Translations under genes and position numbers: made by a program
Assembly: GCA_030425285.1 (NCBI GenBank)
Contig: JAUIAY010000016.1
Coordinates: 1-37,063, forward strand
Direction of reading: 5' to 3'
DNA length: 37,063 bases
From: Bacteroidia bacterium
Lineage (GTDB): Bacteria; Bacteroidota; Bacteroidia; Flavobacteriales; Flavobacteriaceae
Shown: piece after piece, positions 15,403 to 23,583 of the stretch
How positions within the stretch are numbered: the stretch's first letter is position 1
Layout of the letters: each line of letters begins with the position of its first letter
The notes under the pieces: generated by a model
The model's database searches: none
What the model was told of the DNA's origin: nothing
The model's input: the letters and a program-made list of their open reading frames with translations, nothing else

Positions 15403-15918
15403 ATGATTTACCGCTTTAGAATTATACTGGATAATGATACCGAAGATGATGTTTTTCGTGATTTAGAAATTAGGGAAACAGACACTTTGGAAGATTTGCA
15501 CAATGCCATAACACAGTCTTTTGGTTTTGATGGCAATGAAATGGCTTCCTTTTATGTTTCGGATGATGAATGGAACCAAGGTGAAGAAATTTCCTTGTTT
15601 GACATGAGCGATGGATTAAATCCTGTAAAACTCATGAGTAAAACTGTCCTCAACGATACGGTCCACGAAGCTCAAACCAAATTGATTTACATCTATGATT
15701 TTTTAAGCATGTGGACGTTCTATGTTGAGTTGGCTGAAATTGTAGAAGAAGCCGAAGGTACTGATTATCCTAATCTGATGTTTGTTCATGGTCAAATCCC
15801 TGACGAAGCACCTGAAAAATCCTTTGAGGCTGAAGGCTTTGATGATTACAATGAATTTGAAGATGATTTAGATGTTGACGACTACGACAGTTTGGATTTT
15901 GATGAAAATTGGAATTAA
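15403..15918 (+). CDS. pRiA4b ORF-3-like (TnpR-like passenger) family protein
   Basis: A 171-residue soluble protein with the N-terminal MIYRFRIILDNDTEDDVFRD strand-loop-strand followed by TLEDLHNAITQSFGFDGNEM, then SFYVSDDEWNQGEEISLFD. This is the plasmid pRiA4b ORF-3 fold, a family once named after an IS1096 passenger gene but widespread as a chromosomal single gene of unknown function. The last 35 residues or so are extremely acidic (mostly Asp and Glu) with aromatic residues, probably a disordered tail. There are no transposase, resolvase or terminal repeats near it, so I read it as a resident gene and not a mobile element. It has its own -7 element and terminator (15932-15960). Confidence 0.8.
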   Translation: MIYRFRIILDNDTEDDVFRDLEIRETDTLEDLHNAITQSFGFDGNEMASFYVSDDEWNQGEEISLFDMSDGLNPVKLMSKTVLNDTVHEAQTKLIYIYDFLSMWTFYVELAEIVEEAEGTDYPNLMFVHGQIPDEAPEKSFEAEGFDDYNEFEDDLDVDDYDSLDFDENWN

Positions 15919-15931
15919 TTAAACCCTCTAT

Positions 15932-15960
15932 AAAAGCATTTGTCAAGAATGCTTTTTTTA
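15932..15960 (+). terminator. Intrinsic terminator after the pRiA4b ORF-3-like gene
   Basis: AAAAGCATT (15932-15940) pairs with AATGCTTTT (15948-15956) around a seven-base loop, followed by a T run on the plus strand. It begins 13 bases after the stop. Confidence 0.88.
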
Positions 15961-16014
15961 TTTCATGTTGTAACATTTTTTTTAATTACTCGTCATACTT
16001 ACAATACCAACCCG

Positions 16015-16047
16015 TACTGATCGTTTCAGTATACAAACAATTATACT
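16015..16047 (+). promoter_or_regulatory. Two overlapping inverted repeats before the ABC transporter start
   Basis: TACTGA-N5-TCAGTA (16015-16031) overlaps AGTATA-N8-TATACT (16028-16047), the latter ending directly before the TTG start at 16048. Two adjoining perfect dyads at a transporter start look like an operator, or a 5' UTR structure. The regulator is not in the window. Confidence 0.5.
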
Positions 16048-16944
16048 TTGGACACTATTCTAACCATTAATAATCTAACCAAAAAATTTGGCTACTTAAC
16101 TGCCGTAAAAGATCTTTCATTTACTATCAATAAAGGAAATGTATATGGTATTCTAGGACCAAATGGAAGTGGAAAATCTACAACCCTTGGCATTGTCCTG
16201 AATGTAGTCAATAAAACTAGTGGAGACTTTCATTGGTTTGATGGGAATACTACAACACACGATGCTTTGAAAAAAGTTGGTGCTATTATAGAGCGTCCTA
16301 ACTTTTATCCCTACATGTCTGCATACCAAAATTTGAAATTGGTTTGCAAAATAAAAGGCGTTGATTACTCTAAAATTGATGAAAAGTTAGAAATAGTTGG
16401 TTTGTTGGAACGAAAGGACAGTAAGTTCCAAACATACTCTCTAGGTATGAAGCAACGTTTAGCTATAGCTTCAGCGTTATTGAATGACCCTGAAATATTG
16501 ATTTTGGATGAACCCACAAATGGACTTGACCCACAAGGTATTCACCAGATAAGGTCTTTAATAAAACAAATTGCTAGCCAAGGCACTACTATTTTACTGG
16601 CTTCTCACCTATTAGATGAAGTAGAAAAAGTCTGTTCGCATGTAGTTGTTTTGCGAAAAGGCGAAAAACTGTATTCTGGTCGCGTGGATGAAATGATTTC
16701 TAGTCATGGTTATTTAGAGCTCAAAGCTGAAAATACTGACAACTTGATTCAATTTTTAGAAGCTAAAAAAATGTTTGGAAAAATAAAGGTTGAAGATGAG
16801 TTAATCACTGCCTTTTTAGATGAACCTATGGATGCCAAAGACGTTAACAAACTCATGTTCGAAAATGGTATCGTACTCACCCATCTGGTCAAACGTAAAG
16901 AAAGTTTAGAAGAACAGTTTCTGCAACTTACTGACAACAACTAA
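16048..16944 (+). CDS. ABC transporter ATP-binding protein (ABC-2 type)
   Basis: A 298-residue ATPase subunit that would power the ABC-2 permease encoded next. It has Walker A GPNGSGKST (37-45), the signature SLGMKQRL (131-138, a common variant of LSGGQ), Walker B ILILDEP with E155, D-loop GLDP, and the H-loop His in LLASHLLDEV (H187). A C-terminal extension of about 90 residues follows, as in DrrA/bacitracin-type ATPases. The start is TTG at 16048; there is no ATG between the upstream in-frame stop (16018) and the Walker A region. The permease gene begins 20 bases after its stop. The cargo is unknown: drugs, peptides or lipids are all possible. Confidence 0.92.
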   Translation: MDTILTINNLTKKFGYLTAVKDLSFTINKGNVYGILGPNGSGKSTTLGIVLNVVNKTSGDFHWFDGNTTTHDALKKVGAIIERPNFYPYMSAYQNLKLVCKIKGVDYSKIDEKLEIVGLLERKDSKFQTYSLGMKQRLAIASALLNDPEILILDEPTNGLDPQGIHQIRSLIKQIASQGTTILLASHLLDEVEKVCSHVVVLRKGEKLYSGRVDEMISSHGYLELKAENTDNLIQFLEAKKMFGKIKVEDELITAFLDEPMDAKDVNKLMFENGIVLTHLVKRKESLEEQFLQLTDNN

Positions 16945-16964
16945 TCAATCAAAAAATCACAACC

Positions 16965-17789
16965 ATGTTACGACTTCTAAATTTAGAGTTACAAAAATTA
17001 TTATTAAACAGAACCAGTAAAATACTGATTTTTATATCTTTTATTTTACCTTTTACAGTTTTGATTTTATTGTCCATTAAAATCAATTTCTTTGGTTTTT
17101 TTACACTAGAATTAGGCGAATTGGGTATTTTCAATTTCCCGATTATTTGGCACATAACAACATTTTTTGCTTCCTATTTCAAGTTCTTCTTCGCCATAGT
17201 AGTGGTAAGTATGATTGGAAACGAATACAGCAACAAAACGATAAAGCAAAACCTTATTGACGGGCTAAGCAAAAAAGAGTTTATCCTGTCAAAGTTTTAT
17301 ACCATTGTGTTCTTTTCGCTTTTAGCAACAATTTTAATAGCAGTAGCATCATTTTTTATAGGCCTATACTATTCAAGCTACACCGAAGTCAATATCATTT
17401 TTAGAGAGGTGGATTTCCTGTTGGCTTATTTTGTGAAATTAGTTGGCTTTTTTAGCTTATGTCTATATTTTGGAATGTTGATGCGACGCTCTGCATTTGC
17501 ACTGGCTTTCTTATTTGTTCTATATATTTTGGAATGGATCACTTTCGGATTGATTGCTTGGAAATCTGATACCGATTTAGCTGAAAAAATTCAAAATTTC
17601 TTCCCTTTGAAATCTATGTATAAACTTATAGATCAGCCCTTTCAAAGGGTTATGATGACAAAATTCCCTGACAAAGCCGATTTAGCTTATGATTACGCTG
17701 TTCATTGGTATGAGATTATAATCGTTTTAGGTTGGACAGCTTTATTCATCTTTTTATCGTATAGATTATTAAAAAAGCGAGATTTATAA
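16965..17789 (+). CDS. ABC-2 family transporter permease
   Basis: A 274-residue integral membrane protein. It starts with the amphipathic MLRLLNLELQKLLLNRTSKI region usual for ABC-2 permeases, then about six membrane helices (roughly 20-40, 60-85, 105-130, 140-170, 175-195, 245-268). The cytosolic loop GNEYSNKTIKQNLIDGLSKK contains the conserved E-Y/x-x-x-T-I/x motif that contacts the ATPase. It ends in a basic tail (LLKKRDL). It pairs with the ATPase in front of it. The stop falls just before a TAnnTTTG element and a hairpin that precede the first T9SS gene, so the transporter and the array may be separate units. Confidence 0.9.
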   Translation: MLRLLNLELQKLLLNRTSKILIFISFILPFTVLILLSIKINFFGFFTLELGELGIFNFPIIWHITTFFASYFKFFFAIVVVSMIGNEYSNKTIKQNLIDGLSKKEFILSKFYTIVFFSLLATILIAVASFFIGLYYSSYTEVNIIFREVDFLLAYFVKLVGFFSLCLYFGMLMRRSAFALAFLFVLYILEWITFGLIAWKSDTDLAEKIQNFFPLKSMYKLIDQPFQRVMMTKFPDKADLAYDYAVHWYEIIIVLGWTALFIFLSYRLLKKRDL

Positions 17790-17813
17790 TATATTTGATA
17801 GCTATTGCTATCA
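17790..17813 (+). promoter_or_regulatory. -7 element overlapping a perfect dyad before the first T9SS array gene
   Basis: TATATTTG (17790-17797, exact TAnnTTTG) overlaps TGATAGC-TATT-GCTATCA (7-bp arms, 17796-17813), which ends three bases before the ATG at 17817. The dyad could be an operator or an RNA hairpin near the start codon. The same GATAG/CTATC half-sites occur before the gene at 32894. Confidence 0.5.
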
Positions 17814-17816
17814 GAA

Positions 17817-20800
17817 ATGAAAAACTTACTTTTTTACATACTCTTCTTCTGCATTTTTGCCACTTTTGGACAAAGACAAGCTGCTAATTGGTACTTTGGT
17901 GAAAATGCTGGAATTAATTTTGACAACAACAATAACATCACAGTATTAAATGATGGCAGACTTAATACAAAAGAGGGCTGTTCTTCAATTTCTGATGATA
18001 ATGGTAACCTTCTATTCTATACAGATGGTTCTACGGTATATAACAGAGAGCATAATGTAATGCTTAATGGTACTGGATTACTAGGCAATGATTCCAGCAC
18101 TCAATCTGCCATTGTAGTACCTAAACCTAATAGTTCAACCATTTTTTATATTTTCACTGTAGGCTCTAATTCAACTGGGACAGGGTTAAAATACTCAACT
18201 GTTGACATGACTCTTGGTGGTGGGCTTGGTGAAGTTGTTACTAGAAATGCTAATTTGCTAAACCAATGTTCTGAAAAAGTTGCTGCGGTACTAAAAGATT
18301 GTGAAACGGGCAATATTTGGGTTATCGGATTCTCAAACCTTACTGGTAATTCTACCAACCTTTTTGATACTTTTCATGCATTTGAGGTTTCTGCTGCTGG
18401 TGTTAATAATACAGCTGTTATCTCTGAATTTAGAGGACTAAATATCACTGACGCTAGAGGCTATTTAAAAATTTCACCAGATGGTACTAAAGTTGCATGT
18501 GCAAGTGTAGACAATGGGTTGGATTTATACGACTTTGATGTTACAACCGGAATATTAAGCAATAGGCTTCGTTTAACAGTGCCAGGGCCAAATAACCAAC
18601 CTTATGGAGCCGAGTTTTCTCCAAACAGTCAAGTATTATATGTCTCAGGATACAATGATGCCGATGCTTTTGACAATAATCCTGCCAGTCACAGTTCTAC
18701 ATTAGTTCAGTTTAATCTAGCTGCAGCAAATATAAATAACACCGCTATCGTATTAGACAATAGAAATCTTTACAGAAGTGCTTTACAATTAGGTCCTAAT
18801 GGAAAAATTTATCGTTCTATGGCTGCCACCTATGAAACAGGACTTCCTTTCTTAAGTGTTATAGACAACCCTAATGAAGTTGGATCTGACTGTGATTACC
18901 TAAATAATGCTATTTCTTTAGGCAACAATAACTCCACGCAAGGATTACCCCCTTTCATTGCATCTTTTTTCACCGAAAAAATAGATATCATTAGAAACGG
19001 AACAGAATCAACTTATTTACCGTTATGCCTAGGTGATATATATACTTTAACAGCAGATATAATTCCTGGAGCCACTTATACATGGTATAAAGATGGTCGT
19101 ATAATTGCTGGTGAAATAGGATTTGAATTGCAGGTAACAGAAGCGGGTACTTACGAACTTGTTATTGATTTAAACACAACAGATTGTGAACGCTTGGAAG
19201 GCGAAGCAATCGTTGAATATTTCGATATTCCTGTTGCTACCCAAGTCAATGGTTTTTTTGCCTGTGATGATAACAACGATGGTAGTTGGGCTTTTGATTT
19301 AACAAGTAGAAACAATGAGATTATAAACTCTCAAGACCCAACGATTTATAGCGTGCATTACTTTGAGTCTCTTATTGACGCTCAAAATAATGAAAATGAA
19401 ATTTTAGGTTTATATAATAACTCTGCTAACCCAACTACTATATATGCTCGTATTCATAACGATGGTAATACAAATTGTCATGATATTACAAGCTTCGATA
19501 TTGAGGTTTTCAATACAGCTATAGCCAATAATATACCAACACAGCAAGTATGTGACAATGATGATGATGGTAATGATAGTAACGGTCAGCTAACTACAGA
19601 TTTACAAAGCTTTGACCAAATTGTCCTTGATGGACAAAGCCAAGCAGAATATACTGTTTCTTACCATAGCTCTTTGGTCAATGCTGAAAATGGAGCTGGT
19701 CAATTACCTAACATGTATTATAACACAACACCTTTTCAGGAAGAAATTTTTGTTAGGGTTGAAAACAATTTAAATACTGATTGTTTTGACACTACTTCAT
19801 TTATACTGAATGTTAATCCAATTCCTGAAGCCTTTGATGTAGAATTAATTCAATGTGATGAAGATGACATAGTTGATGGGTTTACTTCTTTTAATCTAAC
19901 TGAAGCAATTGGTGACCTCACTGGAAACTCTAATGATGTTTTTGTTGAGTTTTATCCTTCTGTATTAGACGCTGAAGGAAGTACGGGAATGCTAAATCCT
20001 ATTGGTTATAATAATATTTCCAATCCTGAAACAATTTATGCCAAAGTAATTGACAATGATTCAAACTGTTTTAGTATCTCTGAATTGCGACTAGAAGTTA
20101 GCACTACACAAATAAACGATTATATTGTACCTGCTGTATGTGATGAATTAGGCTCTGAAGATGGAATTAATTCCTTTGATCTTGATGATATTACCCAAGA
20201 CATTCAAACTGCAAACAGCTTGGCATTTCCAGTAACTTATTATGCTTCATTCAATGATGCCTTATTGGAACAAAATGAATTATCAACACCATTCTCAAAT
20301 ACAGTTCCTTATAACCAAACCATCTATTCAAGGGTTGAGAATAATAATGCATGCTACGGAATAGGAGAGGTCGTATTAACAATCAATCCATTGCCTCAAT
20401 TAGAAGAAGATGAAAGTCTTTTATACTGTTTAAATGATTTTCCAATTACAACACAAATTGATGCTGGCATTTTAAATGACAATCCTAACAATTATACCTA
20501 TAGCTGGTCTTCTGGTCAAGACACTTATGAAATTGGGATAAACCAAACAGGAGTTTACACCGTAACGGCCACCAATAGTTTTGGCTGCTCAAAATCCAGA
20601 ACCATAACCGTAGAACCTTCTAATATTGCAACTATCGAATCTTTTGATATTGTAGATGCATCATCACCCAATAACTCCATAACAGTATTTGTTTCGGGTG
20701 AAGGCGAGTATGATTATGCTCTTTATGATGAAAATGGTCTGTTCATTTATTGGCAAACCAATAATATATTCACTAACGTCCCTCCTGGCATTTATACTGT

Positions 20801-21119
20801 TCATGTTAGAGATTTAAAAAATGATTGTGGTATTGTTGAAGAAATCGTTTCAGTTATTGGTTTCCCTAAATTCTTTACTCCAAATGGCGATGGAAGTAAT
20901 GATACTTGGAGCGTAAAAGGTATTTCCAGTATGTTTCAACCCAATACCAAAATTTTAATTTTTGACCGTTATGGTAAATTATTAAAAGAATTGAACCCCA
21001 CTGGCGAGGGTTGGGATGGCACTTTTAATGGACAACAACTTCCTGTTAGCGATTATTGGTTTACAGTTCAATTGCAAGATGGTCGCTTGTTTAAAAGTCA
21101 TTTTACATTAAAGCGTTAG
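17817..21119 (+). CDS. T9SS type B exported protein with beta-propeller-like N-terminus
   Basis: A 1100-residue exported protein. Signal peptide 1-18 or so (MKNLLFYILFFCIFATFG). A WD40-like propeller region (about 20-390) begins AANWYFGENAGINFD and has repeated CSSISDDNGNLLFYTDGSTV-type blades. An Ig-like domain follows (about 395-465), then four Cys-pair repeats of roughly 95 residues (19250-20410). A conserved module comes next (YCLNDFPITTQIDAG, VEPSNIATIESFDI, SGEGEYDYALYDENG). The last 84 residues are the type B sorting domain: FTPNGDGSNDTW, IFDRYGKLLKEL, GEGWDGTFNGQ, HFTLKR. I use the ATG at 17817, not a TTG four codons before. It would be exported by the Sec system then the T9SS, and likely attached to the surface. 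Adhesion is inferred, not shown. Confidence 0.9.
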   Translation: MKNLLFYILFFCIFATFGQRQAANWYFGENAGINFDNNNNITVLNDGRLNTKEGCSSISDDNGNLLFYTDGSTVYNREHNVMLNGTGLLGNDSSTQSAIVVPKPNSSTIFYIFTVGSNSTGTGLKYSTVDMTLGGGLGEVVTRNANLLNQCSEKVAAVLKDCETGNIWVIGFSNLTGNSTNLFDTFHAFEVSAAGVNNTAVISEFRGLNITDARGYLKISPDGTKVACASVDNGLDLYDFDVTTGILSNRLRLTVPGPNNQPYGAEFSPNSQVLYVSGYNDADAFDNNPASHSSTLVQFNLAAANINNTAIVLDNRNLYRSALQLGPNGKIYRSMAATYETGLPFLSVIDNPNEVGSDCDYLNNAISLGNNNSTQGLPPFIASFFTEKIDIIRNGTESTYLPLCLGDIYTLTADIIPGATYTWYKDGRIIAGEIGFELQVTEAGTYELVIDLNTTDCERLEGEAIVEYFDIPVATQVNGFFACDDNNDGSWAFDLTSRNNEIINSQDPTIYSVHYFESLIDAQNNENEILGLYNNSANPTTIYARIHNDGNTNCHDITSFDIEVFNTAIANNIPTQQVCDNDDDGNDSNGQLTTDLQSFDQIVLDGQSQAEYTVSYHSSLVNAENGAGQLPNMYYNTTPFQEEIFVRVENNLNTDCFDTTSFILNVNPIPEAFDVELIQCDEDDIVDGFTSFNLTEAIGDLTGNSNDVFVEFYPSVLDAEGSTGMLNPIGYNNISNPETIYAKVIDNDSNCFSISELRLEVSTTQINDYIVPAVCDELGSEDGINSFDLDDITQDIQTANSLAFPVTYYASFNDALLEQNELSTPFSNTVPYNQTIYSRVENNNACYGIGEVVLTINPLPQLEEDESLLYCLNDFPITTQIDAGILNDNPNNYTYSWSSGQDTYEIGINQTGVYTVTATNSFGCSKSRTITVEPSNIATIESFDIVDASSPNNSITVFVSGEGEYDYALYDENGLFIYWQTNNIFTNVPPGIYTVHVRDLKNDCGIVEEIVSVIGFPKFFTPNGDGSNDTWSVKGISSMFQPNTKILIFDRYGKLLKELNPTGEGWDGTFNGQQLPVSDYWFTVQLQDGRLFKSHFTLKR
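19250..20410 (+). repeat. Four Cys-pair repeats of about 95 residues in the first array protein
   Basis: Units begin at ACDDNNDG, VCDNDDDGND, QCDEDD and VCDELGSEDG. Each ends a beta-rich stretch with one further Cys (TNC, TDC, SNC, NAC). The middle has a YNNSANPTTIYARI-like strand. The DNA copies are well diverged. Confidence 0.85.
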
Positions 21120-21123
21120 TATC

Positions 21124-23571
21124 TTGGTAAGAAAGCATAACATATCCTATCTGCTGATATTACCTTTTTGTTTTACAATAAACTTTCTTTCTGCCCAACA
21201 GCCAACAGATTGTGTTAATGCCATTACAGTCTGTGGTGATTCCGAAATCAGTTTAGATGTAAATGGAATTGGAACGCAAGAACTATTTGGTTTAAACAAT
21301 TGTAGTAGCCAGGAAAATAATAGTTTATGGTTAAAAGTAACTCTAGTAACTGACGGAACACTTGGATTTATTCTTACCCCAGAGAGTACCAGTATTGTTG
21401 AAGACTATGACTTTTTCGTTTTTGGCCCCAATAGAGATTGTAGCAATTTAGGTCAAGCTATTCGATGCTCAACCACCAATCCACAAGCCGCTAACCAAGG
21501 TAACAATCTTACTGGTATGAATGGTGGTCAATCGGACACATCTGAAGGTCCTGGACCAGATGGTAACAGTTTTGTGCAATGGCTTGCTGTTTCAGCAGGA
21601 GACACATACTATATTGTTATTGACAGGCCTATCGGGAATAGTCCTTTTAACCTTGAATGGATTGGGACGGCTGAATTTGCAAGCCCTCCAACCAATCAAT
21701 CTAGTTCTGAATTAGAGTTAAATCTTAGAGAATGTGATGCCGTATTTCCCTTTGACGACTTTACGACCACTTTTGATTTAGGTGCAAATACTGATTTGAT
21801 TATCGGTTCGCAAACCAATGTAACAGTAACTTATTTTGAAACCGAAACCGATGCCAATATTGATAGTAATCAAATAATTGGTCTTTACACGAATACTGCC
21901 AATCCACAAGAAGTTTATGCCAAAATCACCGATGATATTACGGGTTGCTTTGAAATCATTCCATTTAGGTTGTTAGTAGGATCTGGTTCCAATTATCCAA
22001 CTCCTTCAAATTACACTCTTTGTGATGATGATGCAGATGGTGATTCAGCTAATGGCCAAGTTGTTTTTGACTTATTGGTTAAAAATGCTGAAATACTGGA
22101 TGGGCAAAATGAAAATGACTTAATAATTACATATCATGAATCATATAGTGATGCTGAATTCGATATAAATCCATTGCCAGACTTATATTATAATGATGTT
22201 CCTTTTACACAGGAAATATTTGTTAGGATTGAAAACGCTGTAAATGTAAACTGTTTCAGTATTCGAAGCTTCAACCTTATTGTTTCAGAAACACCAGAAG
22301 CATTCAATGCAGAACAAATTCAATGTAGTGACAGTAATTCAGCTCCTTTTAATTTAACAAGTTCAAATAATGAACTAACAGGCAATCAAAGCGACTTAAA
22401 CACCCTGTTTTTCTTAAACTTTAATAATGCCCTAAATGGCAATAATGCCATAGTTAATGACACAAACTTCACCAATACTTCGAATCCACAAACCATTTAT
22501 GTACAAGTAAAAGACCCTGATACAGGATGTTATAGTATTGGAGAACTCACGTTACGCATTAGCAACACTAGTGTCAATGACTCTCAAATCTTGGTTTGCG
22601 ATGATGATGGCTTCGAAGATGGTTTCCACATTTTTGATTTAACCGAAGCTGAAACAGATATTATGGTTGGTTTACCAAGTTCAGCTACCATTGTTTACTA
22701 TGAAAATTTAGATGACGCCTTGCTTGAAAACAATACCATTACTACAAATTACACTAATACGACACCTTATTCCCAAACAGTCTATGCAAGAGTTGAAAAT
22801 GATAACAACTGTTACGGCATTGCAGAAATTGATTTGATCATCAACGAGTTACCTGATATTGAAACTGAAGACTTACATTATTATTGTTTAAACAATTTTC
22901 CAGAAACCATAACTATTGATAGCAATGTTGCTGATACTTTAAACTATGAGTTTTTATGGTCTACAGGAGAAATTACTGAAACGATTGAAGTAAACGAACC
23001 TGGTGTTTACACAGTGGATGTTGCTGATGTTACTACTGGCTGCATAAAAACACGGGCTATAACTGTTGAACCATCGAACACTGCCAACATTGAATCAATA
23101 CAAGTGAATGATGCTTCAGACAATAATACAGTAACCATTTTAACAAGCGGAGAAGGCATCTACGAATATGCATTGTTTAACGAACATGGTAGTTACACAC
23201 CTTATCAATCCAATAATGTTTTTCACAATGTTTTAGGTGGTATATATACTGTTCATATAAGGGATACCAAAAATGGTTGTGGTTATACTTTTGCTGATGT
23301 ATTTGTAATTGGTTTTCCAAAATTTTTCACGCCAAACGGTGATGGTGAAAATGACACTTGGAACATAAAAGGTGCTACATCCTTATCTCAATCAAATTCA
23401 AGAATTTTGATTTTTGATCGCTACGGGAAACTTCTTAAAGAATTATCTCCTACTGGTGAAGGTTGGGATGGCACATATAATGGCCAACTATTACCTGTCA
23501 GTGATTATTGGTTTGAAATAACTTTAGAAAATGGTCGTTCCTATAAAGACCATTTTACATTAAAACGTTAA
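21124..23571 (+). CDS. T9SS type B exported protein with Cys-pair repeats
   Basis: An 815-residue exported protein. The start is TTG at 21124, four bases after the previous stop, giving a good signal peptide (MVRKHNISYLLILPFCFTIN, cleavage near residue 25); no ATG precedes the mature domain. Residues 28-190 form a domain with DCVNAITVCGDSEISLDVNG and a WLAVSAGDTYYIVIDRP strand, the kind of N-terminal jelly-roll found in many flavobacterial CTD proteins. Four Cys-pair repeats follow (21724-22875), then the CLNDFP/EPSN/SGEGIYEYAL module and the 84-residue type B domain ending HFTLKR. The near-zero spacing suggests translation coupled to the gene before it. Confidence 0.87.
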   Translation: MVRKHNISYLLILPFCFTINFLSAQQPTDCVNAITVCGDSEISLDVNGIGTQELFGLNNCSSQENNSLWLKVTLVTDGTLGFILTPESTSIVEDYDFFVFGPNRDCSNLGQAIRCSTTNPQAANQGNNLTGMNGGQSDTSEGPGPDGNSFVQWLAVSAGDTYYIVIDRPIGNSPFNLEWIGTAEFASPPTNQSSSELELNLRECDAVFPFDDFTTTFDLGANTDLIIGSQTNVTVTYFETETDANIDSNQIIGLYTNTANPQEVYAKITDDITGCFEIIPFRLLVGSGSNYPTPSNYTLCDDDADGDSANGQVVFDLLVKNAEILDGQNENDLIITYHESYSDAEFDINPLPDLYYNDVPFTQEIFVRIENAVNVNCFSIRSFNLIVSETPEAFNAEQIQCSDSNSAPFNLTSSNNELTGNQSDLNTLFFLNFNNALNGNNAIVNDTNFTNTSNPQTIYVQVKDPDTGCYSIGELTLRISNTSVNDSQILVCDDDGFEDGFHIFDLTEAETDIMVGLPSSATIVYYENLDDALLENNTITTNYTNTTPYSQTVYARVENDNNCYGIAEIDLIINELPDIETEDLHYYCLNNFPETITIDSNVADTLNYEFLWSTGEITETIEVNEPGVYTVDVADVTTGCIKTRAITVEPSNTANIESIQVNDASDNNTVTILTSGEGIYEYALFNEHGSYTPYQSNNVFHNVLGGIYTVHIRDTKNGCGYTFADVFVIGFPKFFTPNGDGENDTWNIKGATSLSQSNSRILIFDRYGKLLKELSPTGEGWDGTYNGQLLPVSDYWFEITLENGRSYKDHFTLKR
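21724..22875 (+). repeat. Four Cys-pair repeats in the second array protein
   Basis: Units begin at RECDAVFPFDD, LCDDDADGDS, QCSDSNSAP and VCDDDGFEDG. Each has one more Cys near its end (TGC, VNC, TGC, NNC). The order of variants resembles that in the first array protein, so the two genes probably arose by duplication of the whole block. Confidence 0.85.
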
Positions 23572-23583
23572 TTACCCTTTAAA

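Noticed and set aside
15403-15918. Insertion sequence or resolvase
   Set aside because: Only the family name recalls a mobile element; no transposase, inverted ends or target duplication is present.
16048-17789. ABC transporter as part of the T9SS or gliding machinery
   Set aside because: It looks like a general ABC-2 exporter; no Gld or Spr gene accompanies it, and a promoter and dyad separate it from the array.
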